Assembly: GCA_947625785.1 (NCBI GenBank)
Contig: CANQPS010000003.1
Coordinates: 93,370 to 157,369, forward strand
Origin: an uncultured Clostridia bacterium
Lineage (GTDB): Bacteria; Bacillota; Clostridia; Oscillospirales; Acutalibacteraceae
DNA length: 64,000 nucleotides
Direction of reading: 5' to 3'
How positions within the stretch are numbered: the stretch's first letter is position 1; the number at the start of each line of letters is the position of its first letter. Made by a program: the position numbers and the translations under genes. Below, in pieces: positions 9,034-16,481 of this stretch. Below the pieces are notes generated by a model. The model did no database searches. It was not told the DNA's origin and was given only the letters and a program-made list of their open reading frames with translations.

Positions 9034-9572
9034 TCAAGGATGTCAAACAGATCATCACTGGATGGCTTTGCTTTTTTCGTCAGTTCACGCATCAATCTTT
9101 TTATATCGTTATATTCCTTCACGAAGGGCTTGTCGCTGTCATTGATTACGGCGATAAGTTCTTTGTATCTATCGGGTCGGTTGAATATTCTATTCCAATT
9201 AAAGCAATAAATCCTACCTGTAACCTCCGGCTCACCAAACCAATCTTCATAACCTGCCGGAAGATCATCCTTCCAGTCAGCCTGGTTGGTATCCTCACGC
9301 CATACGAATTCGGACTGCGTAAATTTGTCAATATCAGGATAATCATCGGGGTTTACATACTCACAGGTAATATGATAATAATCGCTGATAAATTCATAAA
9401 GATTGGATGCCGGATCAGTTTCTTCATGTCCTCTCAAATCACCGTCTGCACATTCAAACTCAGGATAGATGGTCTGAAGAAAGGTCTGAATACCGTTTTC
9501 GCTTTCGCACTTTTCTACCAGTTGCTGTAAATATGGGGCTCCGGAAGAGACTGGTTTCGGAGCCTTTTTCAA
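9030..9572 (-). CDS. Acidic protein of unknown function, 3' end altered by an IS
   Basis: A 180-codon frame, rich in D, E, W and Y (EFVWREDTNQADWKDDL, FGEPEVTGRIYCF). I do not recognise a family. The nominal start is a TTG that overlaps the SD of the divergent gene at 9587 and has no SD of its own. There is no other Met before residue 160, so the true 5' end may be lost. The stop codon (9032-9030) is made by the right end of the IS200/IS605 remnant, so the original C-terminus is also gone. Codon use and composition look real, but the gene may be a fragment. Confidence 0.4.
   Translation of the reverse strand: MKKAPKPVSSGAPYLQQLVEKCESENGIQTFLQTIYPEFECADGDLRGHEETDPASNLYEFISDYYHITCEYVNPDDYPDIDKFTQSEFVWREDTNQADWKDDLPAGYEDWFGEPEVTGRIYCFNWNRIFNRPDRYKELIAVINDSDKPFVKEYNDIKRLMRELTKKAKPSSDDLFDILE
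9537..9569 (+). terminator. Terminator-like hairpin just before the flavin/ferredoxin gene
   Basis: GGCTCCG (9537-9543) pairs with CGGAGCC (9558-9564), followed by TTTTT. It ends 18 bp before the ATG at 9587. There is no intact plus-strand gene upstream, so it may be a leftover of a lost gene, an attenuator for the operon, or a chance feature of the overlapping minus-strand ORF. Confidence 0.4.
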
Positions 9573-9586
9573 AGGAGTGATCTACT

Positions 9587-10207
9587 ATGACTGCAAAAGA
9601 CTATTTGAACTATGTGGTCAAAGAAATACATACTACCATCGTTGCTACAGTGGATGATGCCGGACTGCCTGTCACTGCCGCAATCGATATGATGGATTCG
9701 GATGATAACAGCCTGTATTTCCTGACAGCCAGGGGCAAGAGTTTTTATGACAGATTGAAGAACAGAGAATTTCTTGCGCTGACTGCAATGAAAGGCGAAA
9801 ATACAATGTCAAGCGTTGCCGTATCCATTCGCGGAAAAGTGCGGGAACTTGGAAATGAGAAAATACCGATGCTGTTTGAAAAGAATCCGTATATGAGGAA
9901 TATCTATCCGACAGAGGATTCCATGCAGGCACTGACTGTTTTTCAAATTTACGAAGGTACCGGCGAGTGGTTCGATCTCTCAAAGAAGCCGATAGAAAGG
10001 GATTCATTTGTATTCGGCGGAGCGGAGAGAAACGAAGGTTGCTATTTTATTACGGATAAGTGTATTGGCTGCGGAAGCTGTGCATCTGTATGTCCGCAGA
10101 ATTGTATAATTACAAACAATATTCCATATACCATCGAGCGGGAGCATTGTTTGCACTGCGGAAACTGTCTGACTGTCTGCCCGGTGTCGGCAGTGGAAAG
10201 AAGGTAA
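9587..10207 (+). CDS. Pyridoxamine 5'-phosphate oxidase-like flavoprotein fused to a 2[4Fe-4S] ferredoxin
   Basis: Residues 1-140 form a split-barrel flavin-binding domain of the PNPOx-like type (TIVATVDDAGLPVTAAIDMM... LYFLTARGKSFYDRL). The C-terminus carries two cluster motifs, CIGCGSCASVCP and CLHCGNCLTVCP. Together these suggest a cytoplasmic flavin/iron-sulfur electron-transfer protein; the substrate is unknown. The SD AAAGGAG is well placed. It is first in a tight plus-strand operon: the macrodomain gene starts 4 bp after its stop. Similar small flavoproteins are known near ADP-ribosylation genes, so a redox link is plausible but inferred. Confidence 0.8.
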   Translation: MTAKDYLNYVVKEIHTTIVATVDDAGLPVTAAIDMMDSDDNSLYFLTARGKSFYDRLKNREFLALTAMKGENTMSSVAVSIRGKVRELGNEKIPMLFEKNPYMRNIYPTEDSMQALTVFQIYEGTGEWFDLSKKPIERDSFVFGGAERNEGCYFITDKCIGCGSCASVCPQNCIITNNIPYTIEREHCLHCGNCLTVCPVSAVERR

Positions 10208-10211
10208 CCAC

Positions 10212-11015
10212 ATGAATGAGAAAATGACGCAGGATCAGCGCCTTGACTATCTGGTAGAAGAATTCAAAGCTGATTCCGATGAATATAAAGACTTGCAGAC
10301 ACCGAACGATAAGAATGGGAAACGGCGCATTCTCCGATCGTTGATGAATATTCGTATGCCGCGAAAGATGGACGGATCTGTTCTCCGTATTCAGGACGAC
10401 TATCTGAAGGAACGCATCCGTGAAAACGGGATCGTAGAGCTTTCGGACATTCCCGTGATACGGGACGGGCTTTCCATCTGGCAGGGTGACATCACAAGGC
10501 TTGCCGTGGATGCCGTTGTGAACGCCGCCAATTCGCAGATGCTTGGGTGTTTTGTGCCTATGCATACCTGTATCGACAACCGCATCCACACCTTTGCCGG
10601 AGTACAGCTTAGAGCAGAATGCAATCGTCAGATGAACCTGCTGCGGCAAAGGTACGGTAAAGATTACGAGCAGCCGACATCCGTCCCCATTCTGACAGAT
10701 GCATACAATTTACCGGCGAAGAAGGTCGTTCATATCGTTGGACCTATCGTTCAGTATAAGCTGACACCTGTATTGGAAAAAGACCTTGCAGATTGTTATA
10801 GAAACACGCTTGATATGTGCAGGGACAATGGCTTGAAAAGCGTAGCGTTTTGCTGCATCTCCACGGGTGTATTTCACTTTCCGAATAAGCGGGCGGCGGA
10901 GATTGCGGTCGATACTGTGACCGACTGGATTAAGAACAATCCCAGATGTATGGAAAGGGTGATTTTCAATGTTTTTAAGGACGAGGACAAGAGATACTAT
11001 GAAGAGCTTGTATGA
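10212..11015 (+). CDS. Zinc-dependent macrodomain protein, probable ADP-ribosyl hydrolase
   Basis: Macrodomains bind ADP-ribose; the zinc-containing subgroup removes it from proteins modified by class M sirtuins. After an N-terminal helical extension (about 1-85) the macrodomain begins at DGLSIWQGDITRLAVDAVVN, with the ADP-ribose-binding NAAN near residue 106. The metal ligands appear as the C..H..C set in GCFVPMHTCID, and the phosphate loop is STGVFHFP near 217-224. It lies between the flavin/ferredoxin gene and a class M sirtuin, the pairing seen for SirTM-linked macrodomains. Its end overlaps the start of the sirtuin gene, indicating coupled translation. Confidence 0.88.
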   Translation: MNEKMTQDQRLDYLVEEFKADSDEYKDLQTPNDKNGKRRILRSLMNIRMPRKMDGSVLRIQDDYLKERIRENGIVELSDIPVIRDGLSIWQGDITRLAVDAVVNAANSQMLGCFVPMHTCIDNRIHTFAGVQLRAECNRQMNLLRQRYGKDYEQPTSVPILTDAYNLPAKKVVHIVGPIVQYKLTPVLEKDLADCYRNTLDMCRDNGLKSVAFCCISTGVFHFPNKRAAEIAVDTVTDWIKNNPRCMERVIFNVFKDEDKRYYEELV

Positions 11016-11982
11016 TGAAATGCCGAACGGTTATCAGGAATCCATACAGAAGGGACTAAGTGCGGTAAGAACTTTAAGCAGAAATATGTATTATGGGCAT
11101 GGCTCAAAAGAGGATAACATTACAAGGCTGAAAAAGGAAATCGAGAATGCTGATGCTGTCATAATCGGTGCGGGAGCAGGACTTTCCACTTCGGCAGGGC
11201 TTACATATAGCGGCGAGCGTCTGAAAAAGTACTTCGGTGATTTCGTCAACAAATATAACATTCCGGATATGTACACCGGCGGTTTTGTTGCCCTTCGTCT
11301 TATGCCGGAGGAGTGCTGGGCGTACTGGGCAAGGCACATATACATCAACCGCTATGTTGATCCGCCGAAGCCGGTCTATGCGCAGCTTCTGAAACTGCTT
11401 GAAGGTAAAGATTATTTTGTCATTACCACAAACGTGGATCATCAGTTCCAAAGAGCCGACTTTGACAAAAAACGCCTTTTCTATACTCAAGGGGACTACG
11501 GACTGTTTCAGACACTTGACGGCAAAAACTGCAAGACTTACGACAATGAAGAATGGGTTATGAAAGCAATGGCGGCACAGGGATTTGTCAGGGATGAAAA
11601 AGGTGTGTTCCAAGTGCCGAGAGACGGTAATATCTCCATGCACATTCCTGCAAATCTGATTCCGAAATCCCCGGATGACGGATCCGATGTAACAATGAAC
11701 CTTCGCTCCGACGATTCCTTTGTCGAGGACGAAGGCTGGCACGGGGCATCTGCGGCATATTCGGATTTTATCCGTCGGCACGAAAACCTCCATGTGCTTT
11801 ATCTGGAACTTGGCGTGGGAGCCAATACTCCCGTGATTATTAAGTATCCGTTCTGGCAGATGACGATGGCAAACAAAAACGCCGTTTATGCCTGCGTAAA
11901 TTACGGCGAGGCGTTCTGTCCCAGTGAGATTGCTAACAGAAGTATTTGTATTGATGGGGATATTGGCGAAGTATTGAAGTAG
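10999..11982 (+). CDS. Class M sirtuin (SirTM), probable protein ADP-ribosyltransferase
   Basis: A SIR2-family NAD-dependent enzyme with the nucleotide motif GAGAGLSTSAGL near the N-terminus, TTNVDHQFQRA and a later LYLELGVGANTPVI. Where deacetylase sirtuins have a catalytic histidine, this one reads YTQGDYG. Glutamine at that place is characteristic of SirTM enzymes, which transfer ADP-ribose rather than deacetylate. The frame opens at 10969, but I chose the ATG at 10999 (MKSLYDEM); it overlaps the macrodomain gene by 17 bp. In known SirTM operons the target is a lipoylated GcvH-like carrier made by LplA2. No such genes are in this window, so the substrate is open. Confidence 0.85.
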   Translation: MKSLYDEMPNGYQESIQKGLSAVRTLSRNMYYGHGSKEDNITRLKKEIENADAVIIGAGAGLSTSAGLTYSGERLKKYFGDFVNKYNIPDMYTGGFVALRLMPEECWAYWARHIYINRYVDPPKPVYAQLLKLLEGKDYFVITTNVDHQFQRADFDKKRLFYTQGDYGLFQTLDGKNCKTYDNEEWVMKAMAAQGFVRDEKGVFQVPRDGNISMHIPANLIPKSPDDGSDVTMNLRSDDSFVEDEGWHGASAAYSDFIRRHENLHVLYLELGVGANTPVIIKYPFWQMTMANKNAVYACVNYGEAFCPSEIANRSICIDGDIGEVLK

Positions 11983-11995
11983 TGTCATTAAATAG

Positions 11996-12040
11996 AAAGA
12001 CTCAGAACGACTGACTAATCAAGTGTTCCGAGTCTTTTTT
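11996..12040 (+). terminator. Terminator of the macrodomain-sirtuin operon
   Basis: GACTCAGAAC (11999-12008) pairs with GTTCCGAGTC (12025-12034), one mismatch, followed by TTTTTT. The T run overlaps the stop codon of the convergent recombinase fragment. Confidence 0.75.
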
Positions 12041-12506
12041 ATGCCTTGGTTTCCGTCCCGTCCTTCATGGTGAAGCGGATGTCATCCTTGTTGTAAACCG
12101 TCACAAATTCCACCATGCCGTGCCAGAGTTAGGACTCATATTCCGTGACCGCATCCTTGCGTTCCTCCAGAAGTTCGAGATAATGTTCGATGGATTTGCG
12201 GCGGGAATTCTTATCATGGATTTCAGCCTCCACATCATCAAGGCGGCTCTTTGCTTTCTCATACCGGGCAGTGAGCGTTTCGTATTCTTTGTTGTAGTCA
12301 GCCTGGTTCCGCGCAACATGGGCGTTTTGGTAAATTCCGTCCTGTATCAGTCCCGTAACGATGTTCAGTTCATCGGTCAGTTCCGTCCGCTCCTGCTCAA
12401 GGGCGGATGTGTCAACGGCTGAATCCCGAATAAGGCAGAAGGTCTCTATGACTGCATCCTTCTCAGTGAGAACCTTGTTTGCCGCCCGCACGAACGCCGC
12501 CTTTAT
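12039..12506 (-). pseudogene. C-terminal fragment of a large serine recombinase
   Basis: The frame reads IKAAFVRAANKVLTEKD, then a long charged coiled coil (TARYEKAKSRLDDVEAEI, SIEHYLELLEERKDAV) to YES. It has an in-frame TAA at 12131-12129, then resumes as LWHGMVEFVTVYNKDDIRF and ends DGTETKA. That is the coiled-coil and tail of large serine recombinases of the Tn/ICE type. The catalytic domain is absent because an IS3 element abuts the fragment at about 12507. It is dead twice over, by truncation and by nonsense. Confidence 0.75.
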
Positions 12507-12645
12507 CTGTAGTGGTCAAGCTTTTTTGTAACACTTATGGCTAAAAAATCTATTAGATTGCTGCTCGAAGTTTATCGGAGGCGACAGAGCCCGGCATCCC
12601 CGATTTTGAGCTGCTAAGCAATCCAATCCATGAACATGAAATCCT

Positions 12646-13714
12646 CTATGCTTCTGTCCGTGCCTGGTATGGTGTGTGGTAGCCATTGTAACTGTGCGGG
12701 CGCACATGGTTGTAGGTAATATATGCAAATTCCTCCACTGCCTGATACAGGTCTTCTTCCGCTCGAAACTCATACAAACTGGTGCATTCATTCCTCAGCG
12801 TGTTAAAATACCTCTCCATCGGTGCATTGTCGTATGGGTATCCCGCCTTGCTCATGCTCTGGATCACATCAAAATCCTTCACAGAACTCTGTGAAGGATT
12901 TTGATGTGTACTGGCTTGCCTGATCGCTGTGCAGGATCAGTCTTCCATTTGCCGGATGCTGGGATTCTAATGCCTTCTGCAGGGTGCGGATCGCCAGGTC
13001 GCTGGTGATATGCCGATCCTTTATGCTGGCTACCACGCTTCGGTCGTGGAGATCCAGAATAGTACAATTGTACCTAACATCCCCATTCTTCAAAAACAGA
13101 TATGTGAAGTCCGTACACCATTTCTGATTCGGCTTGTCCGCACGGAAGTCCTGGTTCAGCCTGTTCCCAAACACTTTATGAGGCTTTCCGTACTTTGCAC
13201 CAAGCTTCTTGTGATGTACAATAGAGCGCAGTCCTAGTTCTGTATTCATATATTTGTGAATGGCAGCAGCACTGTAACAGTATCCTTCCTTCTTTAGGTA
13301 AATCATAATACTGCGGTAACCGTCAATGCTATTGTGCCTGTGGCAGATCTCATCATTTTTTTCTCTGGACATCTGCCTTTTGAGTATAATAATCTGCCTT
13401 TTGGTGTTTACGGTAGTTATAGTAAGCATTCGGGTAAATTCCCAGCCGCCGGAGCAACCAGCGAACACCGAATTACTCATGATGCCGGTCAATAAATCGG
13501 TAAGCCCCCAACCAATCTCTTTTGCAAAAAATGCCGCTGCTTTTTTTAAGAATGCTATCTCCTTGCGCAGTTCCTCGCTGAACTCCGAACACCATTTAGA
13601 GATGCTGGATTTGGAAATACCGTATTCGGCAGTAATGCTTTTGTAGGTACGGCCTTCTTACAAGTGGAGACGGACTATTTTCTTTTTGAACTCAGATGTG
13701 TAATTTTGTGACAT
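12646..13714 (-). pseudogene. Broken IS3 OrfA/OrfB transposase
   Basis: OrfA begins MSQNYTSEFKKKIVRLHL, meets a TAA, then resumes with the helix-turn-helix block TYKSITAEYGISKSSISKW. It then jumps after SEEL straight to FLKKAAAFFAKEI, showing an internal deletion. OrfB changes frame at an A7 run (before NDEICHRH) and again at about 12880, so the DDE-type rve domain (WCTDFTYL, LHSDQASQYTS, then YPYDNAPMERYFNTLRNE) is split over three frames. At least four lesions make it inactive. The first D and second D are in one frame and the catalytic E in another. Confidence 0.85.
12865..12908. repeat. Perfect 21-bp palindrome inside the IS3 orfB
   Basis: Arms 12865-12885 and 12888-12908 are exact reverse complements with a 2-base centre. 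The orfB frame is lost exactly here (FTEFC then a shift into KDFDVIQSMS), with two bases missing relative to the continuous reading. A small inverted rearrangement or slippage at the hairpin could explain both. Confidence 0.7.
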
Positions 13715-13766
13715 AATGACTACCTCTTTTCTTTTGATTTTTATTATATCTCATTAGCCACTCCTG

Positions 13767-13946
13767 TTACAACTTTATTATAGCACAACAATAAGTCCGA
13801 AAATGAAATCGGACAGGTTGTTTACCACCGCCATACGGGTCACTCATCGTCCCATTGATCATATCTAAAGTTACTTCGCCTCCCTCTTTTACAGTTTTTA
13901 CTAGCCAAGAAAAGGCTTCTTCTGCTGACATATTTGAAAAGTCCAT
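13767..13946 (-). CDS. Small protein of unknown function, C-terminus replaced by IS3 sequence
   Basis: GGAGGAATT precedes an ATG at 13946. The frame reads MDFSNMSAEEAFSWLVKTVK, then EGGEVTLDMINGTMSDPYGGG, and runs into the IS3 end, finishing CAIIKL at a TAA inside the IS terminal repeat. The first 45-50 residues are probably native and the last few are IS-derived. It follows the 126-codon gene by 17 bp, so the two were co-transcribed. No family recognised. Confidence 0.5.
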   Translation of the reverse strand: MDFSNMSAEEAFSWLVKTVKEGGEVTLDMINGTMSDPYGGGKQPVRFHFRTYCCAIIKL

Positions 13947-13963
13947 AATTCCTCCACTGGTCT

Positions 13964-14344
13964 TTAAAACTTAGTATATACGGTAACTCTGTCATTTAGT
14001 CCGATATCCGGATATCCATCAGCTGCATAAACGATCAAGGCTTCTCTCAGTGCTTGCAATGCATCAGGATTATCCTGCAATCCATCCGAATTATATAGAT
14101 ACCAGCGAATGTCATTGTCTTTTTCGCTTCTTACAAGTGTAGGATACTTCACAATCCCCTTATAATCAAAGACAAATGTAAACTTATTACTCGGTTCCAT
14201 AACCGGTCCGTTTGACAGATAGAATAGTTTTATATCATTCTCTCTGTCTATAGTTCCGCCGTAAAATGCTTTCTTTTTTTTAGTGTAAGGAATGCTATAT
14301 TCCTTACGTTCTTCATCTCTCAACTTATCATTAACAAAAGCCAT
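13964..14344 (-). CDS. Small cytoplasmic protein of unknown function
   Basis: I place the start at the ATG at 14344 (MAFVNDKLRDEERKEYSIPY) because an AGAGGT site lies 5-8 bases ahead of it; an in-frame ATG 18 bp upstream has none. The 126-residue product is mixed alpha/beta by composition, with FTFVFDYKGIVKYPTLVR and ending RVTVYTKF. It has no signal peptide or membrane segment. The neighbour downstream is a truncated 59-residue gene. Paired small cytoplasmic proteins near secretion-system debris can be immunity-type proteins, but nothing in the sequence proves that. Confidence 0.55.
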   Translation of the reverse strand: MAFVNDKLRDEERKEYSIPYTKKKKAFYGGTIDRENDIKLFYLSNGPVMEPSNKFTFVFDYKGIVKYPTLVRSEKDNDIRWYLYNSDGLQDNPDALQALREALIVYAADGYPDIGLNDRVTVYTKF

Positions 14345-14464
14345 TACTACTACCTCTTTCATATAGGTTTAAATTTTAAATTAAAAATAATTTGACAACC
14401 AACAGATAATATTCATTCCTCCTTCAAGGGGATTGATGACTAAAAATTACAAATAAGTCTTTAT

Positions 14465-15034
14465 TTATTCCTCTCTTAAAACCTTTTTTTGCCAAGACTT
14501 TTTCTTACACTTGGGGCAACGCATATGTCTCGTCCTACCAATGTGTGCTGCCCACAAAACGCTGCTATATGTCGAAACATATCTGTATCCACATTTAGCA
14601 CACTTATAGTAACCGGCAGTTTGCTCAATCCAAATTGCATAAGCTATTCCTATTGCAAACGGAATAATACCAATTACAATGAGGACAATTCGTAATCAAG
14701 CAGCCATTGGGATAAAGGAAGCAACAAATACTAAAGCTAAAAGAATTACAGATACCAACACGCCAATAAAAATCTCCAATGACAGCATCTTTTATCTGTT
14801 TTTTCCTTCTCTTTCACTATTTGAATTAAGTTGTTTTCTAATTCTTTGCTACAATTTTTCATTGAAACTACCTCCCCACTTAATAAATAATTAAAAGTTA
14901 TTTTGAGCACATCACACAAATCAGGTATTATGGATAAGTTAGGCATTGATTTGCCTGTTTCCCACTTTCTTAAATGATCATTGGCTATATCTTCTTGCAG
15001 TTGATTTCGGATATATTCCTTGATCTTTTTTGTG
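14465..15034 (-). pseudogene. Broken XRE regulator with membrane segments and C-terminal zinc ribbon
   Basis: Assembled over two frames. First comes a helix-turn-helix (KKIKEYIRNQLQEDIANDHL, then KWETGKSMPNLSIIPDLCDVL) and a linker to KEKEKTDKR. After a frameshift come two hydrophobic segments (FIGVLVSVILLALVFVASFI, then IVLIVIGIIPFAIGIAYAIW) separated by a TAA, and then a zinc ribbon, YYKCAKCGYRYV...MRCPKCKKKSWQKK. This domain order is common in Firmicutes membrane-bound regulators. There is no start codon upstream of the HTH, one frameshift near 14780 and one nonsense codon. Plus-strand ORFs across this region are only its mirror. Confidence 0.75.
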
Positions 15035-15071
15035 TTTTTTCCTACTGTATCAACTTAGTATCCTCTACACC

Positions 15072-15111
15072 AAAAATCCCCTTGAAAGTTGTGCTTTCAA
15101 GGGGGATTTTT
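15072..15111 (-). terminator. Terminator after the nitrilase-family gene
   Basis: AAAAATCCCCTTGAAAG and its near-perfect complement flank a 5-base loop and end in a T run on either strand. It may act in both directions. It lies just downstream of the amidohydrolase stop codon. Confidence 0.8.
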
Positions 15112-15122
15112 GAAAATAGGCT

Positions 15123-15962
15123 TTATTGACCTTCTCTAATAAAAGGAGCTTCAATTCTTTCTGATAACAAATCTCCATATGCTTTTACTTTACGAAATGT
15201 ATTTCCCATCATTTCACTCTCACGATAAAAACGGAGTTGTTCCATATCAAAAACTGCGTAATGCAATCCCTCTGTCATTTCATCTGCCACAAATATCGTA
15301 TTGTCAACGCAATTACCATTTTTATCCCAGCAAATAGGACTAAAAGCACACGAGTTTCCTTTGTTAGCACCATTTGGATTTGCCATTACGATACCTATCA
15401 TATTTTCGTAGGCACGGGTAGAAAGTGCTTGAACACGAGGTCTCATAGCTCCACAGTCATTTGGAACTAAAATAATCTCTGCTCCCTTAAGCATTAGAAC
15501 CCTTGCACTTTCAGGATATTCTCTGTCATAACAAATCATAACGCCGATTTTAATTCCGTGAAAATCACACACCTTAAACTCGTTTCCGCTCTCCAAGCAT
15601 TTCTCATCAGCAAAGTCGCAAGTATGGACTTTTGAATACTTCATCAATACTTTTCCGGCTTTATCAATTACAAATGCTGAATTTTGCGGCTTTACTCTGC
15701 CTTTTGTGAATGCCGTCGCAACTACTCCTATCTGTAGCTTTTTAGCAGCAGAGCATAGCGTTCTGATTTCTTCACTGTTATCTGCAAGTGCGTTTTTATT
15801 TTCTATCGGCAAATCATATCCAGTAATAAAACACTCAGGCAAGAGCAATATATCCGCGTTTCTCTCAGCAGAACTTTCCATATATGAAATAATAGAATTG
15901 ATATTCTTTGACAGCTCTCCAATCGAAGAACGCTTTTGCAAAACTGCAACTTTTAGAAACAT
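15123..15962 (-). CDS. Carbon-nitrogen hydrolase (nitrilase superfamily)
   Basis: A 279-residue cytoplasmic hydrolase that splits amide or nitrile-type C-N bonds by a thiol mechanism. The catalytic triad is visible: Glu43 in LLPECFITGYD, Lys111 in YSKVHTCDF, and Cys144 in VMICYDREYPE. Length is normal. The substrate cannot be told; the CYDREYPE block is seen in predicted aliphatic amidases and carbamoyl-type hydrolases. SD GAGGT precedes the ATG. It stands alone, with a terminator behind it and the DUF6440 gene upstream in the same direction. Confidence 0.88.
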   Translation of the reverse strand: MFLKVAVLQKRSSIGELSKNINSIISYMESSAERNADILLLPECFITGYDLPIENKNALADNSEEIRTLCSAAKKLQIGVVATAFTKGRVKPQNSAFVIDKAGKVLMKYSKVHTCDFADEKCLESGNEFKVCDFHGIKIGVMICYDREYPESARVLMLKGAEIILVPNDCGAMRPRVQALSTRAYENMIGIVMANPNGANKGNSCAFSPICWDKNGNCVDNTIFVADEMTEGLHYAVFDMEQLRFYRESEMMGNTFRKVKAYGDLLSERIEAPFIREGQ

Positions 15963-16006
15963 ACAAATACCTCACAAAACTAATAATGGTTAATAAGCCT
16001 TTGAAA

Positions 16007-16039
16007 GAATGGGCAATCCCGAAAGGAAATCGCCCATTC
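16007..16039 (-). terminator. Hairpin after the DUF6440 gene, copy 1 of a repeated stem-loop
   Basis: GAATGGGC...GCCCATTC with the inner stretch CCCGAAAGGAAATCG. The same stem-loop recurs at 16314-16344 after lysS. It is placed where a terminator is expected but its T run is weak on the minus strand. Confidence 0.5.
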
Positions 16040-16086
16040 ACACAAGGTTCATTCCTCTTTCAAGGGACGTTTGGCAAACGGAAAGT

Positions 16087-16269
16087 TTACTTTGTTATTA
16101 CCACTTTACCTTGTGAATCTAAAAGAGGTGTAATTCCACCTGCGTACCCTGATCTCCAGATGAGATAATTCACACCCGTTTCTTTATCTACCAAAATTTG
16201 ACGAATTCCATCATCTTTCATCTGAGAACCATCTTTATAAACAACTTCAAATCTTTCTTCTTTGCTCAT
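16087..16269 (-). CDS. DUF6440 family small protein
   Basis: A 60-residue protein (MSKEERFEVVYKDGSQMKDD...) with the family's core VDKETGVNYLIWRSGYAGG followed by TPLLDSQGKVVI. The ATG at 16269 is preceded by GGAGGG at good spacing; an earlier in-frame ATG has no site. Function is unknown; proteins of this family are frequent in Firmicutes accessory regions and phages. It lies alone between two copies of the same hairpin. Confidence 0.8.
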   Translation of the reverse strand: MSKEERFEVVYKDGSQMKDDGIRQILVDKETGVNYLIWRSGYAGGITPLLDSQGKVVITK

Positions 16270-16313
16270 CTTAATATCCCTCCACAAATTATAATCTGCT
16301 TATCTTTTCTTAA

Positions 16314-16344
16314 AATGGGCGACCCCGAAAGGAAATCGCCCATT
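16314..16344 (-). terminator. Hairpin after lysS, copy 2 of the repeated stem-loop
   Basis: AATGGGCGA (16314-16322) pairs with TCGCCCATT (16336-16344), loop CCCCGAAAGGAAA, then TTTTAAG on the minus strand. Nearly identical to 16007-16039. Confidence 0.5.
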
Positions 16345-16442
16345 CACGCTTTGAAATTATGCGATTTTTTTGCCTCTGCACGTTTTCCTACATCGATTGG
16401 TGTAAGTTTGGTGTAAGGTGTAAGGTTTTTTGCTTCCTCTGT

Positions 16443-16473
16443 GCCCGAAAACCCTTGATTTTACGGGCTTTTT
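16443..16473 (+). terminator. Plus-strand terminator-like hairpin at the edge of the accessory region
   Basis: GCCCGAAAA pairs with TTTTACGGGC (one bulge), followed by TTTTTCGG. No plus-strand gene precedes it. Next to it (about 16390-16425) is a GTGTAAG-type short direct repeat. Base composition changes at this point from the G+C-richer left region to the AT-rich core. Confidence 0.4.
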
Positions 16474-16481
16474 CGGCTCTT

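Larger units (their letters stand above)
12508..13790 (-). mobile_element. Degenerate IS3-family insertion sequence
   Basis: Ends are imperfect inverted repeats: TTGTAACACTTATGGCTAA (12526-12544) against the complement of 13754-13772. Outer TGTAGTGG and TGTTGTGC suggest termini near 12508 and 13790. It carries orfA- and orfB-like frames in the minus direction, both broken. No matching target duplication is evident. The left end cuts a serine recombinase and the right end fuses with the 3' end of a small gene. Confidence 0.75.

Noticed and set aside
14489..14894. Two plus-strand ORFs over the XRE/zinc-ribbon remnant
   Set aside because: The minus strand encodes recognisable HTH, membrane and zinc-ribbon segments; the plus ORFs are shadows.
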